From assembly GCA_019359725.1 (NCBI GenBank), contig JAHHGR010000019.1, positions 1 to 63,937 of the forward strand: a DNA stretch of 63,937 nt, read 5' to 3'. This stretch comes from Aphanocapsa lilacina HA4352-LM1 (GTDB lineage Bacteria > Cyanobacteriota > Cyanobacteriia > Gloeobacterales > Gloeobacteraceae). Position 1 is the stretch's first letter; each line of letters opens with the position of its first letter. The position numbers were made by a program, and so were the translations under genes. Of the stretch, positions 27,844 through 36,376 are shown one piece after another. Below the pieces are notes generated by a model, which worked only from the letters and a program-made list of their open reading frames with translations, was not told the DNA's origin and searched no databases.

Positions 27844-29739
27844 TTAAAGTTTCAAGACGCGATTGGCCACACCTACAAATTTCTGGACGTAATTGGGCAG
27901 TTTTTTGAGGAGCGGGCGGTAGAGCACCGTGCGCGGCAGCTGGTGCCGCAGGCCGCGGCCTATACCGGGCAGCGGCGGTGGATCGTTCCAGACTTCCAGC
28001 CAGGCACCCTCGCCCGGCAAAGCGAGCACGGCGGTGACAAGCCAGTGCTCGCCCGGCAAATGCCACCCGAGCAACGCGGGGATGACTGTGCGCGGATAGA
28101 GAAGGTTGGTGTTGGGGGCAGTATTGATAATCTCGCCCTTGCGTTTGGCGCGCAGATCGCGGATGCCGCTCCAGCCGATCGGATAGCTCGCCAGGGCAAA
28201 CCCTTCGCCCTGATGTCGCAGCGCCCCCTCGTCCGCCCCCTCGGGCCGGGCTGCCGCAAAACCGCCTTCGCTGCTGAGCAGCGACTTTTTGGTGCGCAGC
28301 CGATGCACGCGCACGTGCCAGGGCGGGCAGGGCAACAGCCAGGTCTCCACTTCGACCTCAGGCCACGGTTTCCAGAGCGAGCGCAGCATATCTCCTTCGA
28401 AAGTGGTCTCGAGCGGTTCTTCACGCAGCCGGTAGTGATCGCCATCGTCGGTGAGCGCCAGCATGCTGTCGCAGGCGGTTTGGGAGAGGCCGTTGGCACC
28501 ACTGGAGACGCAAAAGCCGAAGGCCGTCGAGTAGGCGAACTTGGCGTATTTTTCTGCCCCGTGCCGCAGTTTGGGCATGTGCTGGGTGCCGTTTAGGGCA
28601 AATACATGAGCGCCGGCGCGGTCGCGGCAGAGGATCATCCCGGCGTGGGGCTGGTGGTGCACAGAAGGCAGTTCCGGCAGGGGGGCTTCCTCCGCCAACC
28701 AGAACGGATGCTTCTTGCTTAGCGCCAGGGGCAAAAAGAACTTCAGCGCCCAGTACGGCGAAGCCGGACCGTTGTAGCCCTCGGCGATGTTCAAGTTGGG
28801 ATAGGCGTAGCCAATCGAAAGGCAGCCGTCGTCCTGGGCGATCGATCGGCGGAACCACCAGCGCAGGTGGCGCAGGGCCAGTCCTTTGATTACCCCCCAG
28901 GGCAGCGCCTCGACGTTGGCGAAGGTGAGCGCCCCCCAAAATGCCCCCTGGGCAAAGCGGTAGGTGAGGCTGCGGCCGAAGGGCAGCGCGGCACCGTCCG
29001 CAGCGAACCAGTGGGCGAACTGGGGGGCGAAGGCGGCGGCGCGCTCGCGCAGCCGGTCGGCCCGCTGCGGATCGCCTCCAGAGGCAAGACCCGCATACAG
29101 CAGGCCGTAGTAGTGCATCGCGAAGGGCACATAGTAGTCCCGCCGCATGGTCGGCCCGTCGGAGTACCAGCCGTCCCCGAGGTAGAACGTATCGATCTGA
29201 TCGAGGGCGGCCGAGAGCGACGCCGCATCGCTCCCGGCCCCGACGCGCGCCAGCCCGAGATTGACCAGCACCCGAAAAAACTGCCAGTTGTTGTCGACGA
29301 GCTTGGCGCGGTTAATCTGGCCCAGCCAGGCGGCCAGATTGGCGCGGGCGGTTGGTTCGAGCGGTTCCCACACCCGCTCGGGCACCAGGGCGAGGGCAAA
29401 CCCGAGGGCGGCCATCTCGACGTAGGCTTGATCGCGATCGCCGGTCGGCCCCCAGTACTCCGGGTGTTGCGGGTCGCTGCCGTGGGTGAGGCCCACGCGA
29501 TAAAGCTCCCAGTCCGCAAAATCCCCACCGCCCGCAGCGAGGGGCACCAGGCCCCACAGCGGCCGGGCGAAACCTTCCAGCTCGGCCGTGCGCGCCGGGT
29601 AGACGGCGGCGGTGTGGCCGAGCTTGACCCTGGCCCGCCCGGGGCTAAAATGCGCCTTGAGCGGCGAAAACAGCGCCCGTACCGCCTGCTGCAGGTCGGC
29701 GCGCGAGCGCAGGGGGTTGTCGAACATACCGGTTTGCAT
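27844..29739 (-). CDS. DUF2264 domain protein
   Basis: 631 aa, no signal peptide. Motifs include FARPLWGLVPLAAGGG, GDGWYSDGPTMRRDYYVPFA, MHYYGLLYAG and SIGYAYPNLNIAEGYNGPAS, the pattern of DUF2264 proteins, whose alpha/alpha-barrel N-terminal half resembles glycan-active lyases and hydrolases. The family's activity is not established. Inside this locus it probably acts on a polysaccharide or oligosaccharide intermediate. It lies 22 bp upstream of the sugar transferase gene. Confidence 0.8.
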   Translation of the reverse strand: MQTGMFDNPLRSRADLQQAVRALFSPLKAHFSPGRARVKLGHTAAVYPARTAELEGFARPLWGLVPLAAGGGDFADWELYRVGLTHGSDPQHPEYWGPTGDRDQAYVEMAALGFALALVPERVWEPLEPTARANLAAWLGQINRAKLVDNNWQFFRVLVNLGLARVGAGSDAASLSAALDQIDTFYLGDGWYSDGPTMRRDYYVPFAMHYYGLLYAGLASGGDPQRADRLRERAAAFAPQFAHWFAADGAALPFGRSLTYRFAQGAFWGALTFANVEALPWGVIKGLALRHLRWWFRRSIAQDDGCLSIGYAYPNLNIAEGYNGPASPYWALKFFLPLALSKKHPFWLAEEAPLPELPSVHHQPHAGMILCRDRAGAHVFALNGTQHMPKLRHGAEKYAKFAYSTAFGFCVSSGANGLSQTACDSMLALTDDGDHYRLREEPLETTFEGDMLRSLWKPWPEVEVETWLLPCPPWHVRVHRLRTKKSLLSSEGGFAAARPEGADEGALRHQGEGFALASYPIGWSGIRDLRAKRKGEIINTAPNTNLLYPRTVIPALLGWHLPGEHWLVTAVLALPGEGAWLEVWNDPPPLPGIGRGLRHQLPRTVLYRPLLKKLPNYVQKFVGVANRVLKL

Positions 29740-29787
29740 AAACAGTTCCGATAGCTGTGGCCGGCACCAAACGGATCCGGCAAGCCG

Positions 29788-30726
29788 TTAAGGGGAAAGG
29801 ATGGAGCGCAGTTTCCGAGCAAAGGTGGCGACTTCGCGGTAGGTGTCGGCGGACAAATATTGGTGCATGGCGATGGCGGCGGTGAGCCGTAGGCTCGGGG
29901 AGCATCGCCATAGCCGCGGGCAGTGGGCTACCGCGCGGCTGCGCCAGTTCCAGGCCTCGACGCTCTCGCCGCGCTCCAGGGCTTTCCAGCCTAGATACAG
30001 GTAAATGCGCCCGTAACACTCCGCCTTCAGATGCCGCAGGTTCTCCGGCGCACGCTCAAAGGCTTTGTCCATCACCTTAAGCAGGCCGGCTTCGGAACTT
30101 TTTTTGGATTTGCACTGGGGATGGCGCCGATAGCGCATCAACGGCTCGCGCAGTACCGCAAAGGCATAATCGGCTGCGATGCGCAGCCACATCTCCCAGT
30201 CCTCGGCGAAGCGCAATTCGAGATCAAAAAGCCCGATACGCTCGAAGCACTGTTGCCGCACCATGGTCGCGCTGGGGTAGATGTTGTTGACCCGCACCAG
30301 CTGCGGCCAGATCATCCCCTCGTCGCCGGGGCGATAGAGGCTGCCGGTGGGCTCGCCGTCTTGATCGATTACCCGCACCCAGGTGTAGACCACTCCCACC
30401 TCCGGGCGGACGTCCAGACAGGCGACCTGGCGCTCCAGTTTGGCGGGTTCCCACAGATCGTCCGCGTCCAAAAAGGCAATATATTCGCCTCGGGCTTGAC
30501 GGATGCCCGCGTTGCGGGCGGCCGCCGCGCCCTGGTTTTTTTGTTCGAGCAGCCGCACGCGCCGATCGGCGATCGTGCGCACCCAGTCAGCCGTCCCATC
30601 GGTGCTCTCATCATCGACGATGAGCACTTCAAAATCGCCGAACGACTGGGCAAGGGCACTGTCCACGGTCTGGGGCAGATAGTGCAGGGCGTTGTAAGCC
30701 GGAATAACCACAGAGACTTTGGGCAT
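29788..30726 (-). CDS. Glycosyltransferase family 2
   Basis: 312 aa GT-A fold enzyme. N-terminal SVVIPAYNALHYLPQTVDSA, EVLIVDDESTDGTADWV, AARNAGIRQARGEYIAFLDA with DADD metal motif, then the acceptor-side AEDWEMWLRI (ED base motif). Probably inverting and cytoplasmic; the sugar is unknown. The basic C-terminal 90 residues may bind the membrane. Confidence 0.92.
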   Translation of the reverse strand: MPKVSVVIPAYNALHYLPQTVDSALAQSFGDFEVLIVDDESTDGTADWVRTIADRRVRLLEQKNQGAAAARNAGIRQARGEYIAFLDADDLWEPAKLERQVACLDVRPEVGVVYTWVRVIDQDGEPTGSLYRPGDEGMIWPQLVRVNNIYPSATMVRQQCFERIGLFDLELRFAEDWEMWLRIAADYAFAVLREPLMRYRRHPQCKSKKSSEAGLLKVMDKAFERAPENLRHLKAECYGRIYLYLGWKALERGESVEAWNWRSRAVAHCPRLWRCSPSLRLTAAIAMHQYLSADTYREVATFARKLRSILSP

Positions 30727-30735
30727 CGCTTTACC

Positions 30736-31578
30736 TCAGGCGAGGGCGCGCTTGTACTTGAGGCGCAGGGCGAGGGCGGCCTTGACGGTCAGCAACGGGA
30801 AGGGCGCGTACAGCCGGGTCAGCCGCAAAAAGTGGTGCTTGGCCAGCCAGAGGATCAGCCGGTGCTTTTCGATGAGCAGGTGCGTACCGGTCTTGGTGAC
30901 CGACAGGTTGTGGATCCGGTAGTAATAAGAAGGGACATCAAAGCCTTTGATGCGGTAGCCCTGCAGAGCGCACCAGATGATCGCCGCCGCGTCGGTGAGT
31001 TTGTTGTCGATATTGGGCAATTGCCGGATGAGCGGCGTGCGCAGCACAAAGCCGGGCCAGTTGCCGTAATGGGAAGGGTAAGTGGAAAGCCAGATGGCGA
31101 TCCATCGCCACCAGGCGTCCTCGCGGGGCGCGAGCACCCAATTGAGAAATTCGCCTTTTTCGTGACCGTCGGCGTCGATGATCACCGCATCGCTCGCGGT
31201 CATGCCGCGATCCTCGCCGCCTTCGAGCCAGGCGAGGGCCTGCCCCAGGTGGTGGGGCATCCAGATGTCGTCGTCGTTGTGGACGGCGACGAAGGGCGTC
31301 TCCACCTCCCGCAGCCCCGCCTGAAAGTGCTCCATGACCGTCAGGTTGCCGCCGCGGCGGACATAGACCACTTCGTGGTGCGGGTGGGCGTCGGCAAATT
31401 GGCGGGTCATCTCGGCGTTGGCCTGGGCACAGGCCGAATCGCTGGAGTTGTCCGAGAGCACCAGCCGCCAGCGCCGCTCCGTCTGGAGGGCGACCGAGCG
31501 CAGGGTATGGGGCAGAAAGTGCGGACGGTCGCGCGCAAACAGCAGCACGGTGACCACCGCATCAGTAGCAGATTTCAC
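30736..31578 (-). CDS. Glycosyltransferase family 2
   Basis: 280 aa. TVLLFARDRPHFLPHTLRSV, LVLSDNSSDS and the metal motif HNDDDIW identify a GT-A family 2 enzyme. The GTG at 31578 (VKSATDAVV) has GAGG eight bases upstream, and the fold begins soon after; a GTG at 31602 is possible. It sits 9 bp before the next GT2 gene and 26 bp after the exported unknown protein. Confidence 0.87.
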   Translation of the reverse strand: MKSATDAVVTVLLFARDRPHFLPHTLRSVALQTERRWRLVLSDNSSDSACAQANAEMTRQFADAHPHHEVVYVRRGGNLTVMEHFQAGLREVETPFVAVHNDDDIWMPHHLGQALAWLEGGEDRGMTASDAVIIDADGHEKGEFLNWVLAPREDAWWRWIAIWLSTYPSHYGNWPGFVLRTPLIRQLPNIDNKLTDAAAIIWCALQGYRIKGFDVPSYYYRIHNLSVTKTGTHLLIEKHRLILWLAKHHFLRLTRLYAPFPLLTVKAALALRLKYKRALA

Positions 31579-31604
31579 AGCCAGGACCTCGCGAGACAAC
31601 ACAC

Positions 31605-33059
31605 TTAACCGCGCTTGACCAGCGGTGCAACGATGTATAATTTGGCGTCTTTGACGACATTAATCACTTCTTCGGAGACGCCGTAGCGACCGCCGTAGGG
31701 CTCCAGTTCCCGGTTGCTGAGCTGGCCTTTAAAGTCCATGTCGCGCCGACCCGAGTCGTCGCACATCCAGCCGTAGTTCTGCATCGCCTCCAGCAACCGG
31801 AACGCCGGCAGCGATAGTTTCTTTTCGCGGTACATCTTCTGTAAATCGAGGCTCGGATCGAGCTGCAGCAGCATGCCGTAGGGAATCAAGCCGCCGTTGA
31901 ACCCGTCGATGGTGTGATCCCAGTTGCGGCCCGGGTAGATGGCGGCCTTCCACAACTTGCGGCCGCTGGCGCGCGAGGGTCCGCCGACGACGTGGCGGAT
32001 CGGTTCGTTGGGGTTGGTCAATTCGCCGGGGCGGATGAGCTTGGGCAAATCCGCCATATTGGCGGCGTTGACGCCGCCGCGATCCCCCAAGCCCGGCAGC
32101 TGTTCGGTGACAATGTAATCGCCCGTCCAGTCGCCCGCCCGAGTGCCCAGGGTCGCATCGTCGCACTGCTCGTAGGCGCGCCAGGTGTAGGTCGCTTTTT
32201 TGGTGACGTCGTCGATCCAGATGACGACGCGGTCGAAGGCGTTGCGCGGCACGCCGTAGGCGGCCACCCCGGCGACGCCGTTGCCCACCAGGCGAAAATT
32301 TTCGGCATCCGGGATGCGCGTAGTGGTGTTCCAGCGCCGGTCGCGGTGGAGCACCGGACATTCGAGGCCCAAAAGCCGGCCGTTGGGCCGGCTTTTTTCG
32401 AGGTTCATCTTCGGCTTGGGCATCTTGGCACGCCGCTCGATCTGGCGCACCGGGTCGCCGGCGCGGCCAATCACCAGACCGATGCCGTAGCCGAAGGACC
32501 CGTCGCCCACCGGTCCCAGCGTCGAGATGTGGCTGGTTTGGAAGTAGTCCTTGACGGGAAACTCCAGCTTCGGCCAGTTTTTGGGGATGCGCTGGTAGAA
32601 GGGGCTATCCACCGAGTAGGGCATGCGGTAGTCCCCCGCGAGCGGCTCGGGGGTGCGCTTGCTCCAGCTTTGGGGCAACAGCGGGATCGTCTCCTGGCTG
32701 GTGAGGCTGATGTCGAAGCCGTTGTCTTTGTAAAACTGGACGATTTTCAGCCGGGCGGCGGCAATTGCGGGGTCGAGGGGAAAATCGGGTTTGGTGCGCT
32801 CGAAGATCTCCTGCGCCGAGCGGCTGCGGGAGGTGGGCTGGACGGGGTAGGCGCCAAGTTCGGCCGAAAAACTGGGCTTCTCCGGAGCCGAGCCGAGGGT
32901 GACGATCGGGGCCGGCGGTGGCCCCAACGCCTGAAGCAGGGCATCGCCGGAAGCTTCGGGCGCTTTGGGCGGGACGGGAACGATCAGTTTTTGGGCGTAT
33001 GCTCCGGCAGCGATAAGGCTCGCCGCCGCGATCACCGCTCCAGCCAGTGCTTTGCCCAT
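31605..33059 (-). CDS. Exported protein of unknown function
   Basis: 484 aa with a clear Sec signal (KALAGAVIAAASLIAAGAYA, cleavage after AYA). Not a recognised family. Conserved-looking blocks: NGFDISLTSQETIPLLPQSW, NGVAGVAAYGVPRNAFDRVV, HVVGGPSRASGRKLWKAAIY, and GGLIPYGMLLQLDPSLDL followed by LLEAMQNYGWMCDDSG. The last blocks resemble an exported-protein motif of the IPEG...RLDPSLDL...YG...D type seen near glycan-active domains, from memory. A role in the cell envelope or in polysaccharide handling is inferred from its position among glycosyltransferase genes. Confidence 0.75.
   Translation of the reverse strand: MGKALAGAVIAAASLIAAGAYAQKLIVPVPPKAPEASGDALLQALGPPPAPIVTLGSAPEKPSFSAELGAYPVQPTSRSRSAQEIFERTKPDFPLDPAIAAARLKIVQFYKDNGFDISLTSQETIPLLPQSWSKRTPEPLAGDYRMPYSVDSPFYQRIPKNWPKLEFPVKDYFQTSHISTLGPVGDGSFGYGIGLVIGRAGDPVRQIERRAKMPKPKMNLEKSRPNGRLLGLECPVLHRDRRWNTTTRIPDAENFRLVGNGVAGVAAYGVPRNAFDRVVIWIDDVTKKATYTWRAYEQCDDATLGTRAGDWTGDYIVTEQLPGLGDRGGVNAANMADLPKLIRPGELTNPNEPIRHVVGGPSRASGRKLWKAAIYPGRNWDHTIDGFNGGLIPYGMLLQLDPSLDLQKMYREKKLSLPAFRLLEAMQNYGWMCDDSGRRDMDFKGQLSNRELEPYGGRYGVSEEVINVVKDAKLYIVAPLVKRG
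32371..32398 (+). terminator. Terminator-like hairpin inside a coding gene
   Basis: On the plus strand AAAAGCCGGCC, loop GTTG, then GGCCGGCTTTTTT: a textbook intrinsic terminator, antisense to the exported-protein gene. The same hairpin on the minus (sense) strand is followed by only TTTT. It encodes EKSRPNGRLLG. Confidence 0.55.
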
Positions 33060-33097
33060 GGCGTGAGCTCCTTGTGCGTGAGGGTTTTTAGTGGGTA

Positions 33098-34036
33098 TCA
33101 GCCGAACAGCGAGCCGGTGAGCCCTGCGACTTTTTTCAAGGCAGCCTGCGGCACCTGGGTGAGCAAATCCCGCACCAGCCCCTTACCGTTCCAGAGGCTC
33201 CACTCGCACATATGCATGTAGCAGGCCAGCCGTTCGAAGGCGTTCATGCGGGCGCGGCGCACCGAGCTGAGGTATTCGCCCAACCACACCCAGTTGATGG
33301 GCAAGATGCGCTCTTTCTGATTCGGATTGAACCACTTGTCCACCTCGCGGACGGTACGGTGGGCGAGCACGGAGCGCTGGGGATGATCCCGGCGGAAAAA
33401 TAGCCGCTCGGGCAACTCGTAATATTCGCCGTACAGAGCCAGTTCGGCAAGCATCACCCGGTCGGAAGACGGATAGCTGGCAATCAGCCGGGTTTGCTTG
33501 AGGGCCGCTGTGCGCATCAGACCAAAGAGCGGGTTGCTGAAGGCCGATTGCCGGTAGAAACAGTGCAACACATGCCGGAAACGGGTATTGGAGTGCTGTG
33601 AGTGGCAGTCGAAGTGCACCCGGTCGTCTTTGATCGGATCGCCCTGGGCGTCGATAAAGCAGGTGCTCGCGTAGCAGACGACCACCCCCGGTTCGCGGTC
33701 GAGCAGCTCCACGCAGCGTTCGATAAGGGTAGGAGCGCAAACATCGTCGTGGTGCGCCCATTTGAAGTATTCGCTGTCGCTGAGGCGAACCACCTCGCTC
33801 TGGCTGTAGGACGCCCCGAGGTTTTTGTCGCTGCGATAGAAGCGGATGCGCTTGTCGCGCTTGGCGTAGGCCTGGCAGATCGCCGGCGTCCGGTCGGTGG
33901 AGCCGTTGTCGAAGATGAGGATATCGAGGTCTGTAAAAGTCTGGTTGATCACCGATACGAGGGCCTGTTCGAGATAATCGGCGCCGTTGTACACCGGGAT
34001 GCCGATCGTGACGCGGGGCGGGTGGTGCTGGTTCAT
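33098..34036 (-). CDS. Glycosyltransferase family 2
   Basis: 312 aa. VTIGIPVYNGADYLEQALVS, ILIFDNGSTDRTPAICQAY, GASYSQSEVVRLSDSEYFKW and the metal motif HHDDVC mark a GT2 enzyme. The ATG at 34036 follows GGAGG by seven bases, so the extra upstream frame to 34216 is rejected. The C-terminal half is basic and aromatic-rich, probably membrane-associated. Confidence 0.9.
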   Translation of the reverse strand: MNQHHPPRVTIGIPVYNGADYLEQALVSVINQTFTDLDILIFDNGSTDRTPAICQAYAKRDKRIRFYRSDKNLGASYSQSEVVRLSDSEYFKWAHHDDVCAPTLIERCVELLDREPGVVVCYASTCFIDAQGDPIKDDRVHFDCHSQHSNTRFRHVLHCFYRQSAFSNPLFGLMRTAALKQTRLIASYPSSDRVMLAELALYGEYYELPERLFFRRDHPQRSVLAHRTVREVDKWFNPNQKERILPINWVWLGEYLSSVRRARMNAFERLACYMHMCEWSLWNGKGLVRDLLTQVPQAALKKVAGLTGSLFG

Positions 34037-34115
34037 GGAGCGCCTCCAAGGGGAATTAAGGGGTGGAAGGGACCGTGGGCATCGATGTGCGTCGGGGTGT
34101 ACTGGCTGAAGACCT

Positions 34116-34143
34116 GCAACCCGGCGCCCCGGCGCCGGGTTGC
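34116..34143. repeat. Perfect 12-bp GC-rich hairpin between genes
   Basis: GCAACCCGGCGC (34116-34127), loop CCCG, GCGCCGGGTTGC (34132-34143). It lies between the sulfotransferase stop and the next glycosyltransferase start. No U-tract on either strand, so it may slow transcription or protect mRNA ends rather than terminate. Confidence 0.55.
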
Positions 34144-34179
34144 ACCCGCAGAAATTGCAGTAAACTCTCCCAGGGTTCA

Positions 34180-35130
34180 TCACCGCTTGGAAGATGTGGC
34201 GGCAGGGGCAAGCCAAGCGGGCAGGTTGGCGTAGCCGCGGCGATGCAATAGAGCCGCCAGGCGCTGGTTGTAGGGAGCATAAATCGCCTGCAGGCGGGTA
34301 CGAGCCTTCTGCGACATACGCTCTTCAAAGGGTTGGCCGTTGAAGTGGAAGTACACCCGGCGCAGGGTATCTTTGAGAAACGGATAGGAGCGCAAGAAGC
34401 GCTCGAACTTGCGGTTCCACTGGAGTGCCGCTTTGTGCAGGAAAGCATTTTTATAGTTGACGGTTTTGTTCTCGACGGTAAGTGCCGGGGGAACGAACGG
34501 TTCGATGCCCAGCCAGGTATAAATTTTGTTCAACAAGACCTGGGGTTCGCGCTTGAGTTCGTCGAAAAAATAGACCCGCAAATCGTCGCCGAACACGTCG
34601 TACCACTCCTCCAGATAGTCGGCGTAGAAGCCGCCGCGCACCCCCCAGAACTTGTGATTGGTTTGAATGCGCACTTGCTCCTCGGGCATCGACACGCACA
34701 GTTCGATATAGCGATCAAAATCGATCTCGCTGTCGAGAAAGAACATTGCCCTCTCAAAGTTATAAAACGAAAACAGCCGCTCCACCGGCTCGCGCAAGAT
34801 GATCAAGACCCGGGTAGGTCCCAGAGTGCTCCGGATGGCCTGGGCCACCTTGCGCCCGCCGTCGAAGTAGCCGGGGGTCGCCTCCATCGCGTAGCGCTCG
34901 CCGCTGTGGTGCTTGAAGTTGAAGTGGTACTGCTCGATGGGGGCGATCGGTTTGTCGTAGCGCAGCGGCAGAAAGTAGCAGGTCTCCTTTTTGCTCGAGG
35001 CGCACACCTCGGGGTGCTGGGCCATGTAGGTGTGCAGCGAAGTGGTTCCGGCTTTCATCACACCGGCAATCACCAGGTTCGGAAGCACACCGGCCTCGGT
35101 GCGCGCGGGGTAAGTACGAGTCTGAGCCAT
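34180..35130 (-). CDS. Sulfotransferase
   Basis: 316 aa. The PAPS 5'-phosphosulfate loop is VIAGVMKAGTTSLHTYMAQH and the 3'-phosphate site RVLIILREPVERLFSFYNFE, both complete and typical of carbohydrate (heparan-like) sulfotransferases. The basic C-terminus may contact an acidic glycan. It would transfer sulfate from PAPS to a sugar of the exopolysaccharide. ATG at 35130 preferred over the TTG at 35160. Confidence 0.92.
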   Translation of the reverse strand: MAQTRTYPARTEAGVLPNLVIAGVMKAGTTSLHTYMAQHPEVCASSKKETCYFLPLRYDKPIAPIEQYHFNFKHHSGERYAMEATPGYFDGGRKVAQAIRSTLGPTRVLIILREPVERLFSFYNFERAMFFLDSEIDFDRYIELCVSMPEEQVRIQTNHKFWGVRGGFYADYLEEWYDVFGDDLRVYFFDELKREPQVLLNKIYTWLGIEPFVPPALTVENKTVNYKNAFLHKAALQWNRKFERFLRSYPFLKDTLRRVYFHFNGQPFEERMSQKARTRLQAIYAPYNQRLAALLHRRGYANLPAWLAPAATSSKR

Positions 35131-35167
35131 GGGATACACCAGCGAGTAGGAAGCGGGCAACAGGGGG

Positions 35168-36352
35168 CTATTTGTTCAGGCCAGAGGGCGAGTCGGTCTG
35201 CACCGAAAGCCGGATCGGATCCGGCCGGGCGCGCTCCAGCAGCGTCCGGTAAACCTGCAGAGTCTGCTCGGCGATGCGATCCCAGTCGTGGTGGACGCGC
35301 ACGTAGCGCCGGGCGCTGCGGGCCATGGCCGCCAGTTGCTGGGGGTGATCGATGGCCCACTGCAGACTGTTGCGGCAGGCTTTGGCGTCCCCCGCCGCAA
35401 AGAGCAGGCCCCGGCCGCCGTAGGTGAGTTGCTGGTGGACCGGCAGGTCGCTTGCGACGACGGGCACGCACTCCTGCATCGCCTCGAGCATCACCAGGGG
35501 CAGACCCTCCAGATCCGAAGGCAGCACAAAAAGCCCCGCCCCGCGGATCATCTCCGCTAGATTCGCCCCCCCCAATTGGCCGCAAAAATGCACCCCCCCG
35601 CCCTCGCCCAGGCGGGCCAGTTCGGCGGCGTAGGCGCCGGTGTCGCTGCTACCGCCCACGATCACCAGCTTCCATCCCTGCGGCTTGAGCGCTTTGAACG
35701 CTTCGATGAGCAGGTCGGGCCGCTTCTCGGGCACCAGCCGCCCCACGAACAGCAAGTAGCGCCCCGGGCACAGGCCCAGCGAAGCGACGAACGGAAAATC
35801 CGGGTCGGACTCGCAGATGCTGGCGGCGGCGTTGGGAATGTACACCGGTGTACGGCCGTAGGTAGCGGCAAAGTACGCCTGCAGTTCCTGGGAGACGACA
35901 ATCAGCTCGTGGGCAAAGTGCACGCCGTTGCGCTCCCCCTGGTGCAGCAGGGTGCTGGCCGCGCGGCTCCACTTGGAGCGCTGCCAGTCGAGGCCGTGGC
36001 AGGTGACCACCACCCGCGCCGGTGAGAGCAGACGGGGTAGAGCACTGAATAGAGCCGGGCCGACGGCATGAAAGTGGACGATGTCGTAGCGGCGCAGGCA
36101 AGCAAGCAGCGTGCCCACCGCCGAGGTCCACAGGGCGTCGACCCCTTTAACGGGCACCCCGGGCAGTGGAAACACCCGCACCCCCTGGCAGTGGTAGCTG
36201 CCGCCGGCGGCCGGGCGGGTGTAGGTGGCGCGGGCGTAGATATCCACCGCGTGGCCGAGCCGCACCAGCCGCGCGTAGATTTCTTCGCAGTGGCGCTCGA
36301 TACCGCCCTGGGCGGCGGGCAGGCCCTTCGAACCGATGACGGCGATTTTCAT
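35168..36352 (-). CDS. Glycosyltransferase family 4
   Basis: 394 aa GT-B enzyme. N-terminal IGSKGLPAAQGGIERHCEEI; C-terminal donor-binding GRYLLFVGRLVPEKRPDLLI and the E-x7-E motif EGLPLVMLE. The N-terminal GSKGxPAxxGGxE motif is shared with rhamnosyl/fucosyl-type GT4 enzymes, but the donor cannot be fixed. Retaining mechanism expected from the family. Confidence 0.93.
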   Translation of the reverse strand: MKIAVIGSKGLPAAQGGIERHCEEIYARLVRLGHAVDIYARATYTRPAAGGSYHCQGVRVFPLPGVPVKGVDALWTSAVGTLLACLRRYDIVHFHAVGPALFSALPRLLSPARVVVTCHGLDWQRSKWSRAASTLLHQGERNGVHFAHELIVVSQELQAYFAATYGRTPVYIPNAAASICESDPDFPFVASLGLCPGRYLLFVGRLVPEKRPDLLIEAFKALKPQGWKLVIVGGSSDTGAYAAELARLGEGGGVHFCGQLGGANLAEMIRGAGLFVLPSDLEGLPLVMLEAMQECVPVVASDLPVHQQLTYGGRGLLFAAGDAKACRNSLQWAIDHPQQLAAMARSARRYVRVHHDWDRIAEQTLQVYRTLLERARPDPIRLSVQTDSPSGLNK

Positions 36353-36376
36353 GGGAGCAGAAAAGAGGAAAGGGGA

